A DNA stretch of 64,000 nucleotides from Coemansia sp. RSA 487 (taxonomy: Eukaryota; Kickxellomycota; Kickxellomycetes; Kickxellales; Kickxellaceae), in the NCBI GenBank assembly GCA_027577595.1, contig JANBRJ010000077.1:21011-85010 (forward strand), in the 5' to 3' direction. Within the stretch, counting starts at the first letter, position 1. Each line of letters begins with the position of its first letter. The position numbers and the translations under genes were made by a program. Shown in pieces: positions 30,268-42,396 of the stretch. The notes under the pieces are model-generated. The model had not been told where the DNA came from. It searched no databases and worked only from the letters and a program-made list of their open reading frames with translations.

Positions 30268-30825
30268 ATAATAATAAGTTCAACAGCAGTAGTAAATAAG
30301 GAGGGGGCCCTTTCTTTCATCTTCAGAATTTTATTCCAACTTCTCCTCTCTCTCCCCTTTTGTAACTGCTTTTGTTTATTTCTGTGGCTTTTCACGATCC
30401 CCTTCCCGTTTCCTTTCCCTTCTGGAATCTATTAGGTTTTCTCCTATCTTTTCACGTGTACTGTATTATTCAAATAAACAATGTAAATCCAATATCCCGA
30501 TATCCAGAATGTTTTGAATCCAGAAAAAAAACAAAGAAATTTCCTATCTTGATTTTAGTGCAAATCAAGGCTAGGTAATCAGATTTGTTGATCTGGTAAC
30601 TTTTATTTTATTTTATTTTTTCTAGCAGATCGGCAAGAAAAAAATTCTTTTTTTTTTTTTCGTTTTGTTTGTTCAGCCGCATTTATTCTTGCGCGTATTT
30701 CGATAAAAGAAAAGAACCAACGACAAAATCTTTTCTCTTCTCTCCTTTCAACATCTCTCTACCTTATTTCTTCTTCATATAAAAGAATATTTTTTTCATT
30801 TTGTCTGTACATAGCAAAAAGAAAA
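30268..30825. other. intergenic with TATA box of the RNA-binding gene
   Basis: C/T-rich and AT-rich. TATAAAAG at 30777-30784 lies 48 bp before the ATG at 30826. Confidence 0.5.
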
Positions 30826-32049
30826 ATGACCAAGGCAACATCATCGTCAAAGAGCACCAAGAAGGTAAATACATCAAACGAAGAAACTCGATTTTTTAAT
30901 ATATATATATATATGGATCATAATTCAAGAATCATTTAAACTAAAACTATTTGATGCTTTTGTTGTTGCTATTTTGAACCTTGTGATTAGGTCTCCAAGA
31001 AGGAGCAGCGCAAGCAAAAGGAAGTGAGCGAGGATTCTGACTCCTCTGCTGTTTCTGACTCTTCAGACAACGAGTCTTCTGATTCTTCTGACGAAGAGGA
31101 GGAGCAAGCTGCATCTTCTAGCGAGAAGAACGAAGCTGACTCTGCTTCTTCTTCTGACGATGATTCTGATGAGGAGAAGAAGTCTGAGGGTGGATCCGAT
31201 AGTGACGATTCTTCTTCTTCTGATGATGATGATAATGAGGAGGAGGCTGAGTCCGAGTCCGAGTCTGAGGACGCTGGAAAGCGCAAGGCTTCGTCGGACG
31301 TCGAGATGGAGGACTCTGAGGGAGGCGATTCGGACGAAAAGGCTGCCAAGAAGCAAAAGACCGACGATGCATCTGAGGAGACCAAGCTGTACTCCGTATT
31401 TGTCGGCAACCTGGCGTTCTCCGTGACCGACGATTCGCTTGCAGAGGCGTTTGGAGAGTTCGGCGAAGTCGTGGCCGCGCGTGTGGCGATGCAGCCCAAC
31501 TCGGGGCGGTCCCGCGGATTCGGATACGTCGATTTCGCCACCGAGGATGGCCAGCAGAAGGCCACCGAGGCTGCTGAGTTTGAAATAGACGGCCGCATGG
31601 TCCGTATGGAGAAGACTGATGGACATGCACGTGACGGCAAGCAGACGCGTGGCGGAGCCGCTCAGGGCGGCTCGACCAACGAGCCTTCCAAGGTCCTGTT
31701 TATCGGCAACATGTCGTTCCGGTCGACGGAGGACAGCGTGCGCGCGGCGTTTGAGGAGTGCGGGACTGTTGTATCGGTCCGCATCATCACGGACCGCGAG
31801 ACCGGCCGCCCCAAGGGCTATGGCTATGTGGAGTTTGAGACCGTCGAGGAGGCGGCCAGCGCCATGCAGTGGAACAACACTGATCTGGACGGCCGCAACA
31901 TCCGCCTGGACTACTCGACTCCTCGTCCCAGCGGCGGCAATGGTGGCGGCGGCCGCGGCGGCGGTCGTGGTGGTTTCCGCGGAGGACGTGGTGGAGGCTT
32001 CCGTGGTGGACGCGGAGGCGGATTTGGCGGCGGCCGTGGCAGATACTAA
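30826..32049 (+). CDS. nucleolin/Nsr1/Gar2-type RNA-binding protein, one intron
   Basis: Exon 1 is 30826-30864 (13 codons), the intron is 30865-30990 (126 bp, GTAAAT...TTAG, phase 0), and exon 2 is 30991-32049. The product has 365 residues. Order: Lys-rich start; long Ser/Asp/Glu blocks (about 25-130); a basic nuclear-localisation-like KKQK; RRM1 with VFVGNL (149-154) and RGFGYVDF; RRM2 with LFIGNM (249-254) and KGYGYVEF (288-295); and a C-terminal Gly/Arg/Phe RGG tail (329-365). This architecture is that of nucleolar proteins acting in pre-rRNA processing and small-subunit assembly. The acidic serines are typical casein-kinase-2 sites. The split after 13 codons is supported by exact frame continuity and splice signals. 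The intron contains a short (TA)n run. Confidence 0.92.
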
Positions 32050-32202
32050 AAATTTACACTTCAAAAGCTAGTCCCCCTTTTTTTTATTGCTGATTTTCTT
32101 CTACATCTCTCTTCTCTCTTTTCTTCCCCCCTTTCCTCAAATCCCCTGGTTTTCTGTGGAACTTTTTCCTTCCATTGCTCGTGTTAAATAACAAACATTT
32201 AA

Positions 32203-33567
32203 CTACACAATGTAAAACAAAAGAATGAATGCAATGTACGATGGAACCGCAACAAGCGCCACGCTACTGGCTCCGCGCAGCACATCGAGTGCTAGGCGTC
32301 GCTTGATGCCACGTGGGTAGATGTATTGCCCTGAACTTGCTGTTGGAAGCAGCGACTGCTGCTGTTGCACACGCCATCCCTGCTCAATCGCATCGCTTCT
32401 ACCGGAAGCAACACGCTCGTCGTCACTGCCGTTCCAGTGATGTTTTCTCTGGCACCAGCACGCGTACGCCAGCAGCAGCAGCGAGAAAGCAAAGCTGCTG
32501 GCATAACATTTGTATATCCCCAGCTGGTATGGCAAGTAGCAGTGCTGTAGTATAAACGACTGGTTGCCTTGGCTGGAATGGTACAGCGTTAGAAGGCCAT
32601 AGCTTGCAATGGGAACGCCGCTGGCCCAGCCAAACGCCCCAATTGTGTACTCGGGAACCGACCTCTCAGTAGCGTGGATCTGGTGCTCAACAGTGCACGT
32701 GTCGTGGTCGTCGCCACTAAATATTGCCGCTGGCTGGATGGCGTCCAAGAGATGCTCGGTGGTGTTTTGGAATAGCTGGTCGCGGAACTGGTACCCGCGT
32801 CTGTTCAGCAAATAAGGATGCTTGCTTTGGCGCAAGGAGCCACAGGGCGTTTTGTCTGGTCGCCACATGGGTACATGGGTGAACAGCAGTCGTGGCAAAA
32901 CACTGCCATCCTCGATTCTTTCGTCCTGGAGCCATTGCACCAGGTGTCGCGAGCTGCTGCTTACCACAGGATCGTCGCTTTCAAGCGTCAATGTGTCCAG
33001 AAGCACTATCGAGTGGCCGCCAACATCTATGACTTGGTTCGTAGGCCCCACATATCGGTGGAATCGTTGCAGTGCTTCAGGAATAATGGTGTTGCCAATG
33101 CCAATGTCGTGATTGCCCGCCATATCGTATACGCGTCTATTGGCAGGATCTCTGTTGCTGAATATTGACTGGTACCGTCCGTGGTACTCGGATAGCCAAG
33201 CGGAGTCGTCCCACTCACGCCCTCCGTCCATAAGGTCGCCCAAGAATATAACCGTGGCTGGGCTCCGGATGTCCTGCAGAAGCAGATACGATTTGCGGAT
33301 GTATATGTCTGTGAAAAACTGCGTGATGCGCAAAAGAAGCCCTGACTGCCCGTACGAGTAGTGGTCGACTATTTGCGGATCTGCAATGATGGCTACTTGC
33401 GAAATATTCGTACCTTTGGTTCCGTTCGTAGGCCACTGGCAGCGACTGATGTGCCAGTAGTATAGCCCGACTTCGCCGATGAATAGAAGCAGAACCCATG
33501 AGAGCCGGAGCATCCGGATCGCTGCTCGTGGTCTTCTTGTATATGCAAGTCCTCTTTTCAGTATCAT
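32203..33567 (-). CDS. Cdc1/Ted1/PGAP5-type metallophosphoesterase
   Basis: A single-exon gene for 454 residues. An N-terminal signal-anchor (about 22-40) is followed by a calcineurin-like phosphoesterase domain with all metal motifs: ADPQ (D63), FLGDLMDGGRE (D111), GNHD (151-154), FTHVP and FSGDDHD. Two hydrophobic segments follow (about 348-368 and the last ~25 residues). This is the layout of ER/Golgi enzymes that remove ethanolamine-phosphate from GPI anchors (PGAP5, Ted1) and of Mn-dependent Cdc1. Catalytic class and membrane topology are well supported. Which of these fungal paralogues it represents is not decided by sequence alone. Confidence 0.85.
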   Translation of the reverse strand: MILKRGLAYTRRPRAAIRMLRLSWVLLLFIGEVGLYYWHISRCQWPTNGTKGTNISQVAIIADPQIVDHYSYGQSGLLLRITQFFTDIYIRKSYLLLQDIRSPATVIFLGDLMDGGREWDDSAWLSEYHGRYQSIFSNRDPANRRVYDMAGNHDIGIGNTIIPEALQRFHRYVGPTNQVIDVGGHSIVLLDTLTLESDDPVVSSSSRHLVQWLQDERIEDGSVLPRLLFTHVPMWRPDKTPCGSLRQSKHPYLLNRRGYQFRDQLFQNTTEHLLDAIQPAAIFSGDDHDTCTVEHQIHATERSVPEYTIGAFGWASGVPIASYGLLTLYHSSQGNQSFILQHCYLPYQLGIYKCYASSFAFSLLLLAYACWCQRKHHWNGSDDERVASGRSDAIEQGWRVQQQQSLLPTASSGQYIYPRGIKRRLALDVLRGASSVALVAVPSYIAFILLFYIV

Positions 33568-34073
33568 TTTGTGGGTGTTATTTTATGTTATAGAATTGAA
33601 ATATGGTTAAAGTGCATAGCTACAGTTTCTTTCAATAATAATTTATAAACTGCTATTCTCACTTTTTTTTTTTTTTTGCCGTCATTGCGATAAAAAAAAT
33701 GCCATTACTGCTTCTTATTTTCTTTCAAAAAATCCCCTCTGTTGTTGAGAATGAATGCATCAAACGAAATGAGAGGAGGGGAAGAGAGGGAGGGAGGGGG
33801 ACTCCCACAGGCTTTTCGTAACAGCGGAAAGAAGCATTTCTGGTATAATGGTATATACCAAACAATGTATCGTATTTCGACTTGGCACCTGATAAAGGTG
33901 CTTGTCTCATAGAAGTCTACCAATGCAGCTGTATTCTGCAATGCTATGCAGAGTCAAAATTTACATGGCATATATATATGTATTTTTTTCGGAACCAACA
34001 AAGAGGAGGAAGATCACATTTTCATGTCTTGGCATTTTTGCGTTTCTCCAGGGCATGGGTGAAATGATTCGAT
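33568..34073. other. intergenic
   Basis: Upstream DNA of the phosphoesterase and downstream DNA of the acyl-CoA ligase (both minus strand). It contains a poly-T run and a (TA)n stretch near 33970. Nothing else is seen. Confidence 0.4.
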
Positions 34074-35789
34074 TTAAACAGCTCCACTGTGCCTGGCCTT
34101 CAACACGCGTCGTAGAATCTTTCCCGCCGCACTCTTTGGAATGCTTTCTAGAATGACATAGCCTCCGCGCAAGTGCTTGTAGTATGCAACTTGTCCGTTT
34201 GTCCACTCGACCACCTGGTTGGCTATCTCCGTTTCTGCCATATCGATCTTCTCATCCGCCGCTTTTTCATGAGAAAGCACAAGGAATGCTCGCGGCACCT
34301 CGGTTTGCCTGGCTTCGTCGTATATGCCAACCACCGCACAGTCGTGCACGCTGGGATGCTGCAAAATAATGCCTTCAAGCTCGGCTGGCGCCACCTGGAA
34401 TCCGTTATACTTGATAAGCTCTTTCTTGCGGTCGGTGAGGTACACGTGTTGTTGCGCGTCAACGTATCCGATATCACCGGTGTGGAAGAACCCGTCCTGG
34501 TCAATCGCCCTCTCGGTGTCCTCCTTTCTGTTCAAGTAGCCGATCATTATGTTTGGTCCGCGGAAGCACAGTTCGCCTCGGGCGCCCACGTCAAGCGTAT
34601 TGCCGTCGTCGTCAACCACTTTGGCTTCAATGTTAGGCAGCAGTCTTCCAGAGGACTCAATAACGCGGTCCTCGTATCTGTTAAGAGAGACCGCTGGGCT
34701 TGTCTCGGTCAGCCCGTACCCTTGGAAAACCTTGAGCCCCGGCATTTGCTCTTCAAGCGTAGCAATTGTGTCTTTGCTTAGTGGTGCGGCACCAACGAGC
34801 ACAGAGCGCATACTACTTAGATCGTATTTCTGCGTGGTTGTGCGCATCTTGGCCAGTCCGTTAACAATGGGCGGCGCAAGGAGTGCTTCAGTGGCTTTGT
34901 ATTGCTCTATAAGCGCTAGAAATTTGAGCATATCAAACTTGGCCATCACTACTGTAGTCACTCCCCTGCAAGCCCCTTGGAAACAATGGAACAGGAGCCC
35001 GTAGATGTGGTACATTGGGAGAACAGCCACGGTGGTGCCATTTATGCAGCTTGGAGCAGAGCTATCTCCAGACGTGCCTGGATCAACATACGTTTGCAGC
35101 CCTAGTACTTGCAAAATATTGGCTATTATGTTGCGGTGTGTAAGCAGCACGCCCTTTGGATGGCCCGTGGTTCCACTCGAGTACGGAATAAATGCCACGC
35201 TATCCGCCGTTGGCTGCTGCTCAGTATCTTCTGGGCAATGGGTGGAGACGTCAGTGCACATGATGTCGAACACTGACGATTCATTCTCAGGCACGCCTTC
35301 CTTTTCAATAAACATTATCTTGCGGATCAATGAGGCAAGCTCGGTTGCAGCATCGCCAACAACGTCCTTGATCGCAAGCGTGGTGACAATCCACGCGGCG
35401 CCAGAGTCCTTCAGCTGGTACACAAGCTCGCGCGCAGTGTTTGCCGGATTGGCAAGGGTACACGATGCGCCAAGCATCAGGATACCCAGCACCACTGGCG
35501 CATAGTATATCGAGTTTGGCAAAATGACAGCCACTACGTCGCCGCCACGCACGCCTACGCTGTGGTACAGGCCAGTGGCGAATTTCTTGCTCATCGCCTC
35601 CATTTGCTCTACCGTCAGAAATTCATCGGCAGATGTGCCGCTTATAAGCACAGGGCGTGGATTGCTCTCATCTACGAACTCGACGTGCTGGCGAATATGT
35701 TTGAAGAAGAAATCCGGTATGTTGGTATTGGGGATTTCTACATCAGGTAGAGTAGATTTAATTATCTCGGCGGTCGTGGAAATAGCCAT
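34074..35789 (-). CDS. 4-coumarate-CoA ligase-like acyl-CoA synthetase
   Basis: I start at the ATG at 35789 (571 residues). The frame extends 41 hydrophobic codons further upstream, but those read like leader sequence. ANL-superfamily motifs occur in order: P-loop SSGTTGHPKG (near 203), GYGLTETSP (near 355), the hinge DRKKELIKYNGFQV, and the C-terminal catalytic lysine in GKILRR (near 556). These enzymes activate carboxylic acids to AMP esters, then thioesters with CoA. The motif set and spacing fit 4CL/peroxisomal ligase types. The C-terminus (GAV) is not a canonical peroxisomal PTS1, so a cytosolic site is as likely. Substrate cannot be read from sequence. Confidence 0.88.
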   Translation of the reverse strand: MAISTTAEIIKSTLPDVEIPNTNIPDFFFKHIRQHVEFVDESNPRPVLISGTSADEFLTVEQMEAMSKKFATGLYHSVGVRGGDVVAVILPNSIYYAPVVLGILMLGASCTLANPANTARELVYQLKDSGAAWIVTTLAIKDVVGDAATELASLIRKIMFIEKEGVPENESSVFDIMCTDVSTHCPEDTEQQPTADSVAFIPYSSGTTGHPKGVLLTHRNIIANILQVLGLQTYVDPGTSGDSSAPSCINGTTVAVLPMYHIYGLLFHCFQGACRGVTTVVMAKFDMLKFLALIEQYKATEALLAPPIVNGLAKMRTTTQKYDLSSMRSVLVGAAPLSKDTIATLEEQMPGLKVFQGYGLTETSPAVSLNRYEDRVIESSGRLLPNIEAKVVDDDGNTLDVGARGELCFRGPNIMIGYLNRKEDTERAIDQDGFFHTGDIGYVDAQQHVYLTDRKKELIKYNGFQVAPAELEGIILQHPSVHDCAVVGIYDEARQTEVPRAFLVLSHEKAADEKIDMAETEIANQVVEWTNGQVAYYKHLRGGYVILESIPKSAAGKILRRVLKARHSGAV

Positions 35790-36382
35790 GTTTGGAGCTA
35801 ATAAAAAGAGGGTGAGCACTTTAAAAAGTAGTTCGGCGTTAAAGAAGTAGTAAGAAAGTTGGGGAAAAAGGAGAGGGGGAGCAGGAAAAAAAAAAGTAGA
35901 GCTGTTATCCATTCATTTTCTTTTAACAGAGTGTAATTTCTACGCTTTTTTTCCTTCTCAAACAATGCTTGTAATGAATAAATAAAAGCCCTGAGCATAC
36001 ATGCTGTTCTATTCAATTTCTTTTTGTGGCGTGCGTACAGAATGTCATTTGCGGAATTATAAATGCAAGCGCCACACTTTGACCAACGGTTTAAAGGTGG
36101 CTTTTGGCATTGGATTTGCCTCTACCAGCTCGACAACGGTTTTTTGTTGCTAACATTTAGCGTCTGTTAATTTCCTCACCCTGTCTGGATATAATGTACT
36201 TTATTAAAGCCATGAAAACAAGTGTCAACCGAATTACTGGGTAGATCAGTAAACCTAGAGCAGTGCTATATTGCGAAACATATCTGAACGACATGGATTG
36301 TTGACGCATTTATTTATTTTTGCTTTATCACTTTAGTTAAAGCAATTGTTTTTACTCATTCCTCTGCTTTTCCCTGGTAATC
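35790..36382. other. intergenic
   Basis: C/T-rich leader of the ligase on the minus strand, then AT-rich DNA. No gene is seen. Confidence 0.4.
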
Positions 36383-36740
36383 ATGTCTGTTATTCCCGCC
36401 TTTCAGCGCCTACCGCTCCACATTGTTGAAGCGCTTACTCGCTACCACTGTGTTTCCAAAAGAATAAAATACGGATACCACTACAAGGAAATTGCGGAAG
36501 GAAAGCTTGGGTGGGCTATGCTATACAACGTCAGCTACGCTTGGCAAGTTCTTACTCTTCAGTATTTTTTTTAAAAGACTTGCTATGGGCATTTCAACGA
36601 AAAAGGGAATGATGCAATCCAAGTATCGCTGCTTAGCCCAGAAGATTGATATTGATAACACACCTTACAACAGTGTCAAACAAATCGATACAAGGTTTTC
36701 AGACAGGGAAAAAAACAGTGCTTACAGCAAGCTGTTTTGA
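36383..36740 (+). pseudogene. F-box/LRR-like family, copy 1, fragment
   Basis: It starts with the family N-terminus (FQRLPLHIVEAL) and runs 63 codons to a stop just after LTLQYFF. A shifted frame continues for a short distance and then similarity is lost. Only about the first fifth of the family length remains. The FQxLPxHIxExI opening resembles an F-box. Dead fragment. Confidence 0.6.
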
Positions 36741-37130
36741 CGCAAGACAAGTAGAGCAGGGTATTAGGCGGGAACGAGTGCGCTATCTCTTCATTGAAGA
36801 TGGGTTTGCTCGATCCAGTCAAAACTAAACGAATCACATAGATTTATGAAAAGGAGAGATCCTTTTTTTTAGAAACACATCCATATAACCTGTGCCGGCC
36901 ATTACGACTGGTATATCCGTTTAGCAACATGTCCATGCACACCTTGCCCATACTATTGGCGTCCTCATCAAGAAGTTTGATATATGCCGCTTCAAAATCC
37001 GAAAATCCAAAGGCCTAAACATGTCAACCAGACATACTTTGTTTTACTAAACTCATTTCATTTGATAGTCTATACTTCACAGTCCCATACCAAGCTTAAA
37101 CTTGATGATTTCTTCCACATTATAATGGTC

Positions 37131-38818
37131 ATGTCTGCTTTGTCTGTTTTCCAAGAACTACCAGCGCATATTGCCGAAACGATTACTCACTATTGTTTTT
37201 TCAATGTAGGTCGCTTCCATATATTCAAATATCGACAAATGTACTCAGGCAAAAGATACATGGGCTAAGCTATATAACGTCAGCTATTCTTGGCGGGTGC
37301 TTGCTCTCAAGCACTTTTGAAAAGATATTGCACTAAACATATCGATAAAAAATGGAACAGGACGATTCGAGTTTCCACAGATAGTGGAGCAGCTAAATAT
37401 AAATATCCAAAACTACAACTATGTTAAACATGTCCATATTATATTCTCTGGCATCCCAAAGTGTTTGGATTATTTAACGCCCCACAGTTTTTCATTCGCT
37501 TGGCCCAATGACATCGTGTTTTCTTCGGCGCATTCTTTGAGTATCTGTTTGAGTGTTTTCCTCTACCAGGAGTTTGACAAGCACTGTGCGACAAAAAACG
37601 AACGGCTCTACTGGATAGCGCAGCGCATGCGAACGTAGATACCCAAACTTCAAAATGTATGCATTGGTGACCTTAGAACCAAGCGTCCGCGAAGCAGAGA
37701 TTCGACTGTTCATCCAGTGCAAGGCAGATGGGCTTTTATCGATGGTCTTTGTCAAGGCGATATCACTAGATATTAGCCTAGGCTGTGTAGATATAATCAG
37801 CGACTATTCGTGCATACAAAAAGGCACAGGACTTGTCAATCTCAAATGCCATTTTAAACGCAAAAACGACAAATTCAACTACATTATTGGAAAGACTGCG
37901 CCAACCTTGGGATTGCTAAAGCTTCAAGACACTTTCTTAAGCAATGTCAAATCGCTTATTTTTGATGATATGGACATGCCGATAGTGTATCCGAGACTAC
38001 GCAAACTCGACATTTCCAATAATAGGGACTATGTATACAACACAAATCTTCGTGTAGATAAGTTTATAGCTCCATTTCCCGCGTTGCGGTATCTCAAATG
38101 GCAGTTGGATTACATATTCGATGATGATACGCTATCCGAGGCAATTGTGACACCTTGGAATATATAGGTTTCGAGATTGAAACTCGTCTATCCGACGTTT
38201 TGCAAAGACACAATGTGTTTTCCGATGGCAAGTACTCGCAGCTCTGCCATATTTCGGCTGGCAACATTGGCCTCAATTCACTCATACCACTAAGTGCCGA
38301 GGCATACATTCGGTTTGTTATCAGACTTATTGCTCCAGCAACCAGGTATCTAGCGCTAAGTCATTATCGTTTCTACGATATCGATGTCATTGCTGCGAAT
38401 CCGTATTTGGAAAACATTCAGGTTCTCCGCTTAACCAAAACTACTGTGACATTGTCTGAACTGTTCGAGCTTGTAAACCTCTTACCGAATATGTCAAAGC
38501 TTGCAGGAACTCTAGTCACAGTCGGTTTAGAGCCCGATAGCATGAAGCTCTGCGGGCTTATCGACGAGTTGTGCACGCAGTACTACCTTCTGAGTCACTG
38601 CCTTAGACACTGGGAGTCTATGATTGACTATTACGAGGATAATGTTTCTGCGGCACAGACAGAATTGGGATTTGTAATTCTATGTCTCAACTTTTTCTGT
38701 TTTTGTTCCATCGAAATTCGGAGAAGGCTATTGGCGCAAGCTTCAAAGTGTTATTGAAAGTGGGTTGTACGATCGACATGCTCACAAGATACAACGCCGC
38801 ATTCGTAGCGTGGGCTAA
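37131..38818 (+). pseudogene. F-box/LRR-like family, copy 2, several lesions
   Basis: The ATG at 37131 opens with FQELPAHIAETI. The full family length can be followed to a stop at 38816, but only by changing frame several times (near 37260, 37640, 38165 and 38700). Landmarks shared with copies 3 and 4: WPNDIVFSSA, ADGLLSMVF, NGTG or KGTG, SLIFDD, PIVYPRL, APFPALRYLKW, FDDDTL and a GLYD near the end. The C-terminal two thirds alternate hydrophobic strands and helices like a degenerate leucine-rich repeat. Clearly non-functional. Confidence 0.7.
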
Positions 38819-39125
38819 TTTTGTAAATGATAAAATCACTTCGATTGCACTGCAATTGCAAACATGGTTTGATTTTCCTGTCAATACCACGGAAATGTGA
38901 TAGCTTTATTACAATTGCGTTTATTATTCTACTTGAAGTTTTACGCTTAAAGATTCATAATAAACCCATATAGCGAATGTTTATAAACTCTTTATCATCG
39001 TCCTCTCACTTACAGATTAATATGCAATCTTTAACGAGTAGCACATTGAGCATTTAAAGTCTGTAAAAACCAGTTTGTTATTTAAAAAATAAAATGAGAA
39101 AATTCAGTTCCATTTAGGAAGACTA

Positions 39126-39356
39126 TCAATAATACTTCTTCTTCGTATTCTTGTAGAAAGCTTCCCTTTGCTTGAATAATTTATGATCATCCACACTCAT
39201 TGATTTCCATTGTGTATTCCCATTTCCGTCTTTAACTGTATAAGTACTATTTCTGTTCTTGGTGGAACTGTAGCTCCCTCCATTACTTGCTGAAGCTTGT
39301 GCATGGTTTTTGATTATATTTTCATGGTCTTGTTTAGCTTTAGAAGATAAATACAT
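39126..39356 (-). CDS. small hydrophilic protein, unrecognised
   Basis: I start at the ATG at 39356 (76 residues). A TATATAAAAC box lies about 145 bp upstream (39497-39507, minus strand). The product is Ser/Asn/Lys-rich with a central low-complexity segment and a basic end (KKKYY). No signal peptide. A sequence resembling dispersed repeat R (GTTCC core) follows the stop. The gene call rests on open frame plus promoter signal, so it is tentative. Confidence 0.4.
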   Translation of the reverse strand: MYLSSKAKQDHENIIKNHAQASASNGGSYSSTKNRNSTYTVKDGNGNTQWKSMSVDDHKLFKQREAFYKNTKKKYY

Positions 39357-41785
39357 ACTGTAGCTGCTAAGATAATTTATCAAGATTTCCTGTTATCTGA
39401 ATAAAATACTGATATATGGCGGAGAGGTGCTTGTGCTGTAGTTAATTGCCGTGTATTTGATGGTTGAATGTGCTGGGAATAGGAGAGATATTTGGAGGTT
39501 TTATATATCGCCTTGAAAATATGCATCTCATGTGAAGGGAGCTAGAACAGTTCTCTTACACATTAGGAAAGCAGAGTAAAATTTGTTTTTCATTCCTTTC
39601 TACAGTATTATGCAACAAATCCCATCAATTTTGGTTTACTTGTAGCCTTTGGGCAATGGGAAAAAAATGAACATGGCCATCTTTCCAAGGCTCCAAAATG
39701 TATCATCGCAAGGCATTGTACAAAGATATTGAAAATGGCAAATCCAATATGTGTTGGGGGAAAACATTGGAAAAGGCAAAAAGCAAAATATGACCTTTGT
39801 AGTATAGGACAATAGGGGCGTATCATCTTTGCTTTGCAGTGATGCATTCCTCCCCAAAAAAACCCAGTTTTTATTTTGACAATTACCGCCTTTCCTTGTT
39901 GGTGGCCTATTTTTTTATTGGTTATATTTCTTTATTTTGTATTGTGTTTCATATGGCTAAAGAATTCTATTGAAAAAGAAGTATTGAGTACCTGGAGATA
40001 CATATTCCGTGGGACTCATGTAGATGATGCACTCGAGACCAATTTTGGCAGATATTCCTGGCATATTCTGCAGTTTGCTCTAAGCTAGGTTACAATTAGC
40101 TCTACATTTAAATATTTCACAGGCTCTGGCGTAACTAAGTGCACTATTTTAACACGATACACAAGTGATAAGCAAAATACCACAGTGAATTATATTCCAG
40201 TGTGTGATTTGCATATTGTATGCATCGTATTGCTATTTATTGCGTTGAATAACTAACGAAATTCGAGCAAATCGATTTGCGAGTTGCTATAAAGTTGAAA
40301 ATGGTTTAAAAACTAATATAATAGAGAATAGATAAACCAACTGTGTAAAGCAGTTAGTAAAAGTAAAGAGTAAAATATTAAGCGGGTAAACTGTTAAAGA
40401 GAAAAGAAAAAGAAAAAAGAACTTTAATATGAATAAAAGTATATTATAAAAACTGAAGACCGAACCCAGAGGAGAAAAGTCTATCTATCCTGTGATGACA
40501 TGGCATGCTGTTAAATAGTGGTAAACATACATCCGGTAATTAGATTTCGTATCACAAGAATGGTGCTTTGTAAATTTGTTTCTTTTGTTGACATTTGTGC
40601 TGGCATATTGGTCCGTGTCAATCAAAAAACATAAGAAAACATCAACACTTTAGAGCGTAATCTGATAATATTATGATCAGACTTTGACAACTTTATGTAG
40701 TAATCTTTCATAAATTTCCGTGATATCCTTTCTTTTAATATCAAATTAGCTACTTTGCAAATCTGCTTTGCGCGGATTTATACAATTTTTAATTAAGCCA
40801 GGACACCCTTTGCTGCGATTTGAACCGTTTCATTTTATATGTAGATTGATGGAGGGAATCGGCGCATTTCTTTTGGTGGCTACTATAACAATGGACGGAT
40901 GCTTTTTATCTGCAATTACTTTTGATTTTTAGATGTTAAGCCTCTCAATATTTTCAATTTGTAACAATGCTTACTTCAGGAAAAAGCATTGTGCGGCTTT
41001 CCAGGTTCGAGGAGTAATTAACAAAACAGGATAGTGGAATTAACCATTGTTAAAATAGATAAAACGAGGCCGTAATAAAATAAAAGCCACTTGATTCGAT
41101 ACCATGACCTAAATAGCATATTATGTATATGCATTCAATGTACTTGGATAGAACGAAAGAGGCTTCCATATATTAGAGCTGGAAAAAGCCAGAAAATTGT
41201 TATTGAATCCATTGCATGGGGTAATCTTAATTGCCAGAGGTTTAGAGCGTTGTATTGTCGGAGCTGAAGCCAAATGATAGACAGTATTCTGAATAAGCAG
41301 ATTCTTCTCATAAGGCAATTTGTTCAAGCAAGTAGTACGAGTGTTTGGATAACTATATTCACTAGATTCGCTGCTCGCATAGAATCCATTGTTTTAGATT
41401 GCTTAGATGAGTTTGCTGGTATTTTTTGCCAACAACCAAATACACTATGGATGGCGTTACAGAATAGCTGCTACATTCAGATAGACAAATATTTCTACAC
41501 CTTTTCTTGGGCGAGGCTAAAAGCGCTCCAATTTATAGTTGTGACACTACAATGCGCGGGAATATTGTAAAGTATGAATTTCTTTCATAGTTGAAGCATT
41601 GGAAGCTGGCACGTATAAAGGAGCACAACCCACCACTCGAGTATTATAGTTTCCACATCACTTTTTTCCGTTTTCCTCAAAAACAAGCAGATACATTTCT
41701 ACATACTTTACAGTACCACTTTTCAAAACTGCCCCCGAAAAACGTACTTCTTTGTTCTGTCCCGAACAAACGTTATCCATCAAAG
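39357..41785. other. 2.4 kb AT-rich intergenic region
   Basis: No convincing gene. A 98-codon plus-strand frame (41274-41570) starts with ATG but has no domain pattern or promoter I can defend. A fragment of the AATAAAAGCCACT motif of repeat R lies near 41077. A TATAAAG at about 41614 probably belongs to the secreted peptide gene at 41786. Confidence 0.5.
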
Positions 41786-41995
41786 ATGAGAGTAGCATCT
41801 GCTGGTATCCTTGCCTTTGCCTTTGTGGCAGTTACTATTTCCGCTGCACCTGCTGGCATACCTAGCCGCTCTATAGATCACAAGAACCCGTCAGGCGGTG
41901 TGTCTCACTCGCAAAATCCTCACCATACTAAGCCTGAAGAAAAGAAGCACCACAACAAGAATAAGGAGGGCGGCAAGTCCGGTTCTCATCACTAG
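41786..41995 (+). CDS. small secreted His/Lys-rich protein
   Basis: A 69-residue product with a clear signal peptide: MRVASAGILAF and an Ala-rich core, cleavage near SAAPA. The mature part is only about 50 residues, with clustered His and Lys (HHTKPEEKKHHNKNKE, ending GSHH). This could bind metals or anionic surfaces. The longer frame upstream starts at a non-ATG and is ignored. A TATAAAG lies about 170 bp upstream. Function unknown. Confidence 0.65.
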   Translation: MRVASAGILAFAFVAVTISAAPAGIPSRSIDHKNPSGGVSHSQNPHHTKPEEKKHHNKNKEGGKSGSHH

Positions 41996-42396
41996 AAACG
42001 ACTGAGGCGATTTTAACTCTGGCAAAAAGGTGAAAGTTTTAAGTTTATTTCTATATTTTCTGCTCAGAACTCGAACGCTTCCACCACTTGTGTAGGGGCG
42101 TGTAGGGATAATAAACACCTTGAATAGTTTGTAAAGAAGCATAAATGCCCGTATATAGTGATTAATATGAATTGATTCGAGATTCAACGACTGATCAAAC
42201 AAACAGATCAATCACCAGCCCTAAGGAAATGACATTTCATTTTTAAGAACACTTAATGAGGGAGGCAGGGTTTCGAAATATATAAGTGTAACTAGTTTTC
42301 CTCACTGAACCTCGTTTTCTTTTCTACATTATACATACAACTATAAACCGTAGATATCCAATTCAACCGAACAGATAGTAACACTGTTTTAGAAAA
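41996..42396. other. intergenic with TATA box of next gene
   Basis: TATATAAG at 42279-42286, about 113 bp before the ATG at 42397. No other feature. Confidence 0.5.

Noticed and set aside
41274-41570. 98-codon plus-strand frame
   Set aside because: It has an ATG but no TATA box, signal peptide, domain pattern or paralogue in the window.
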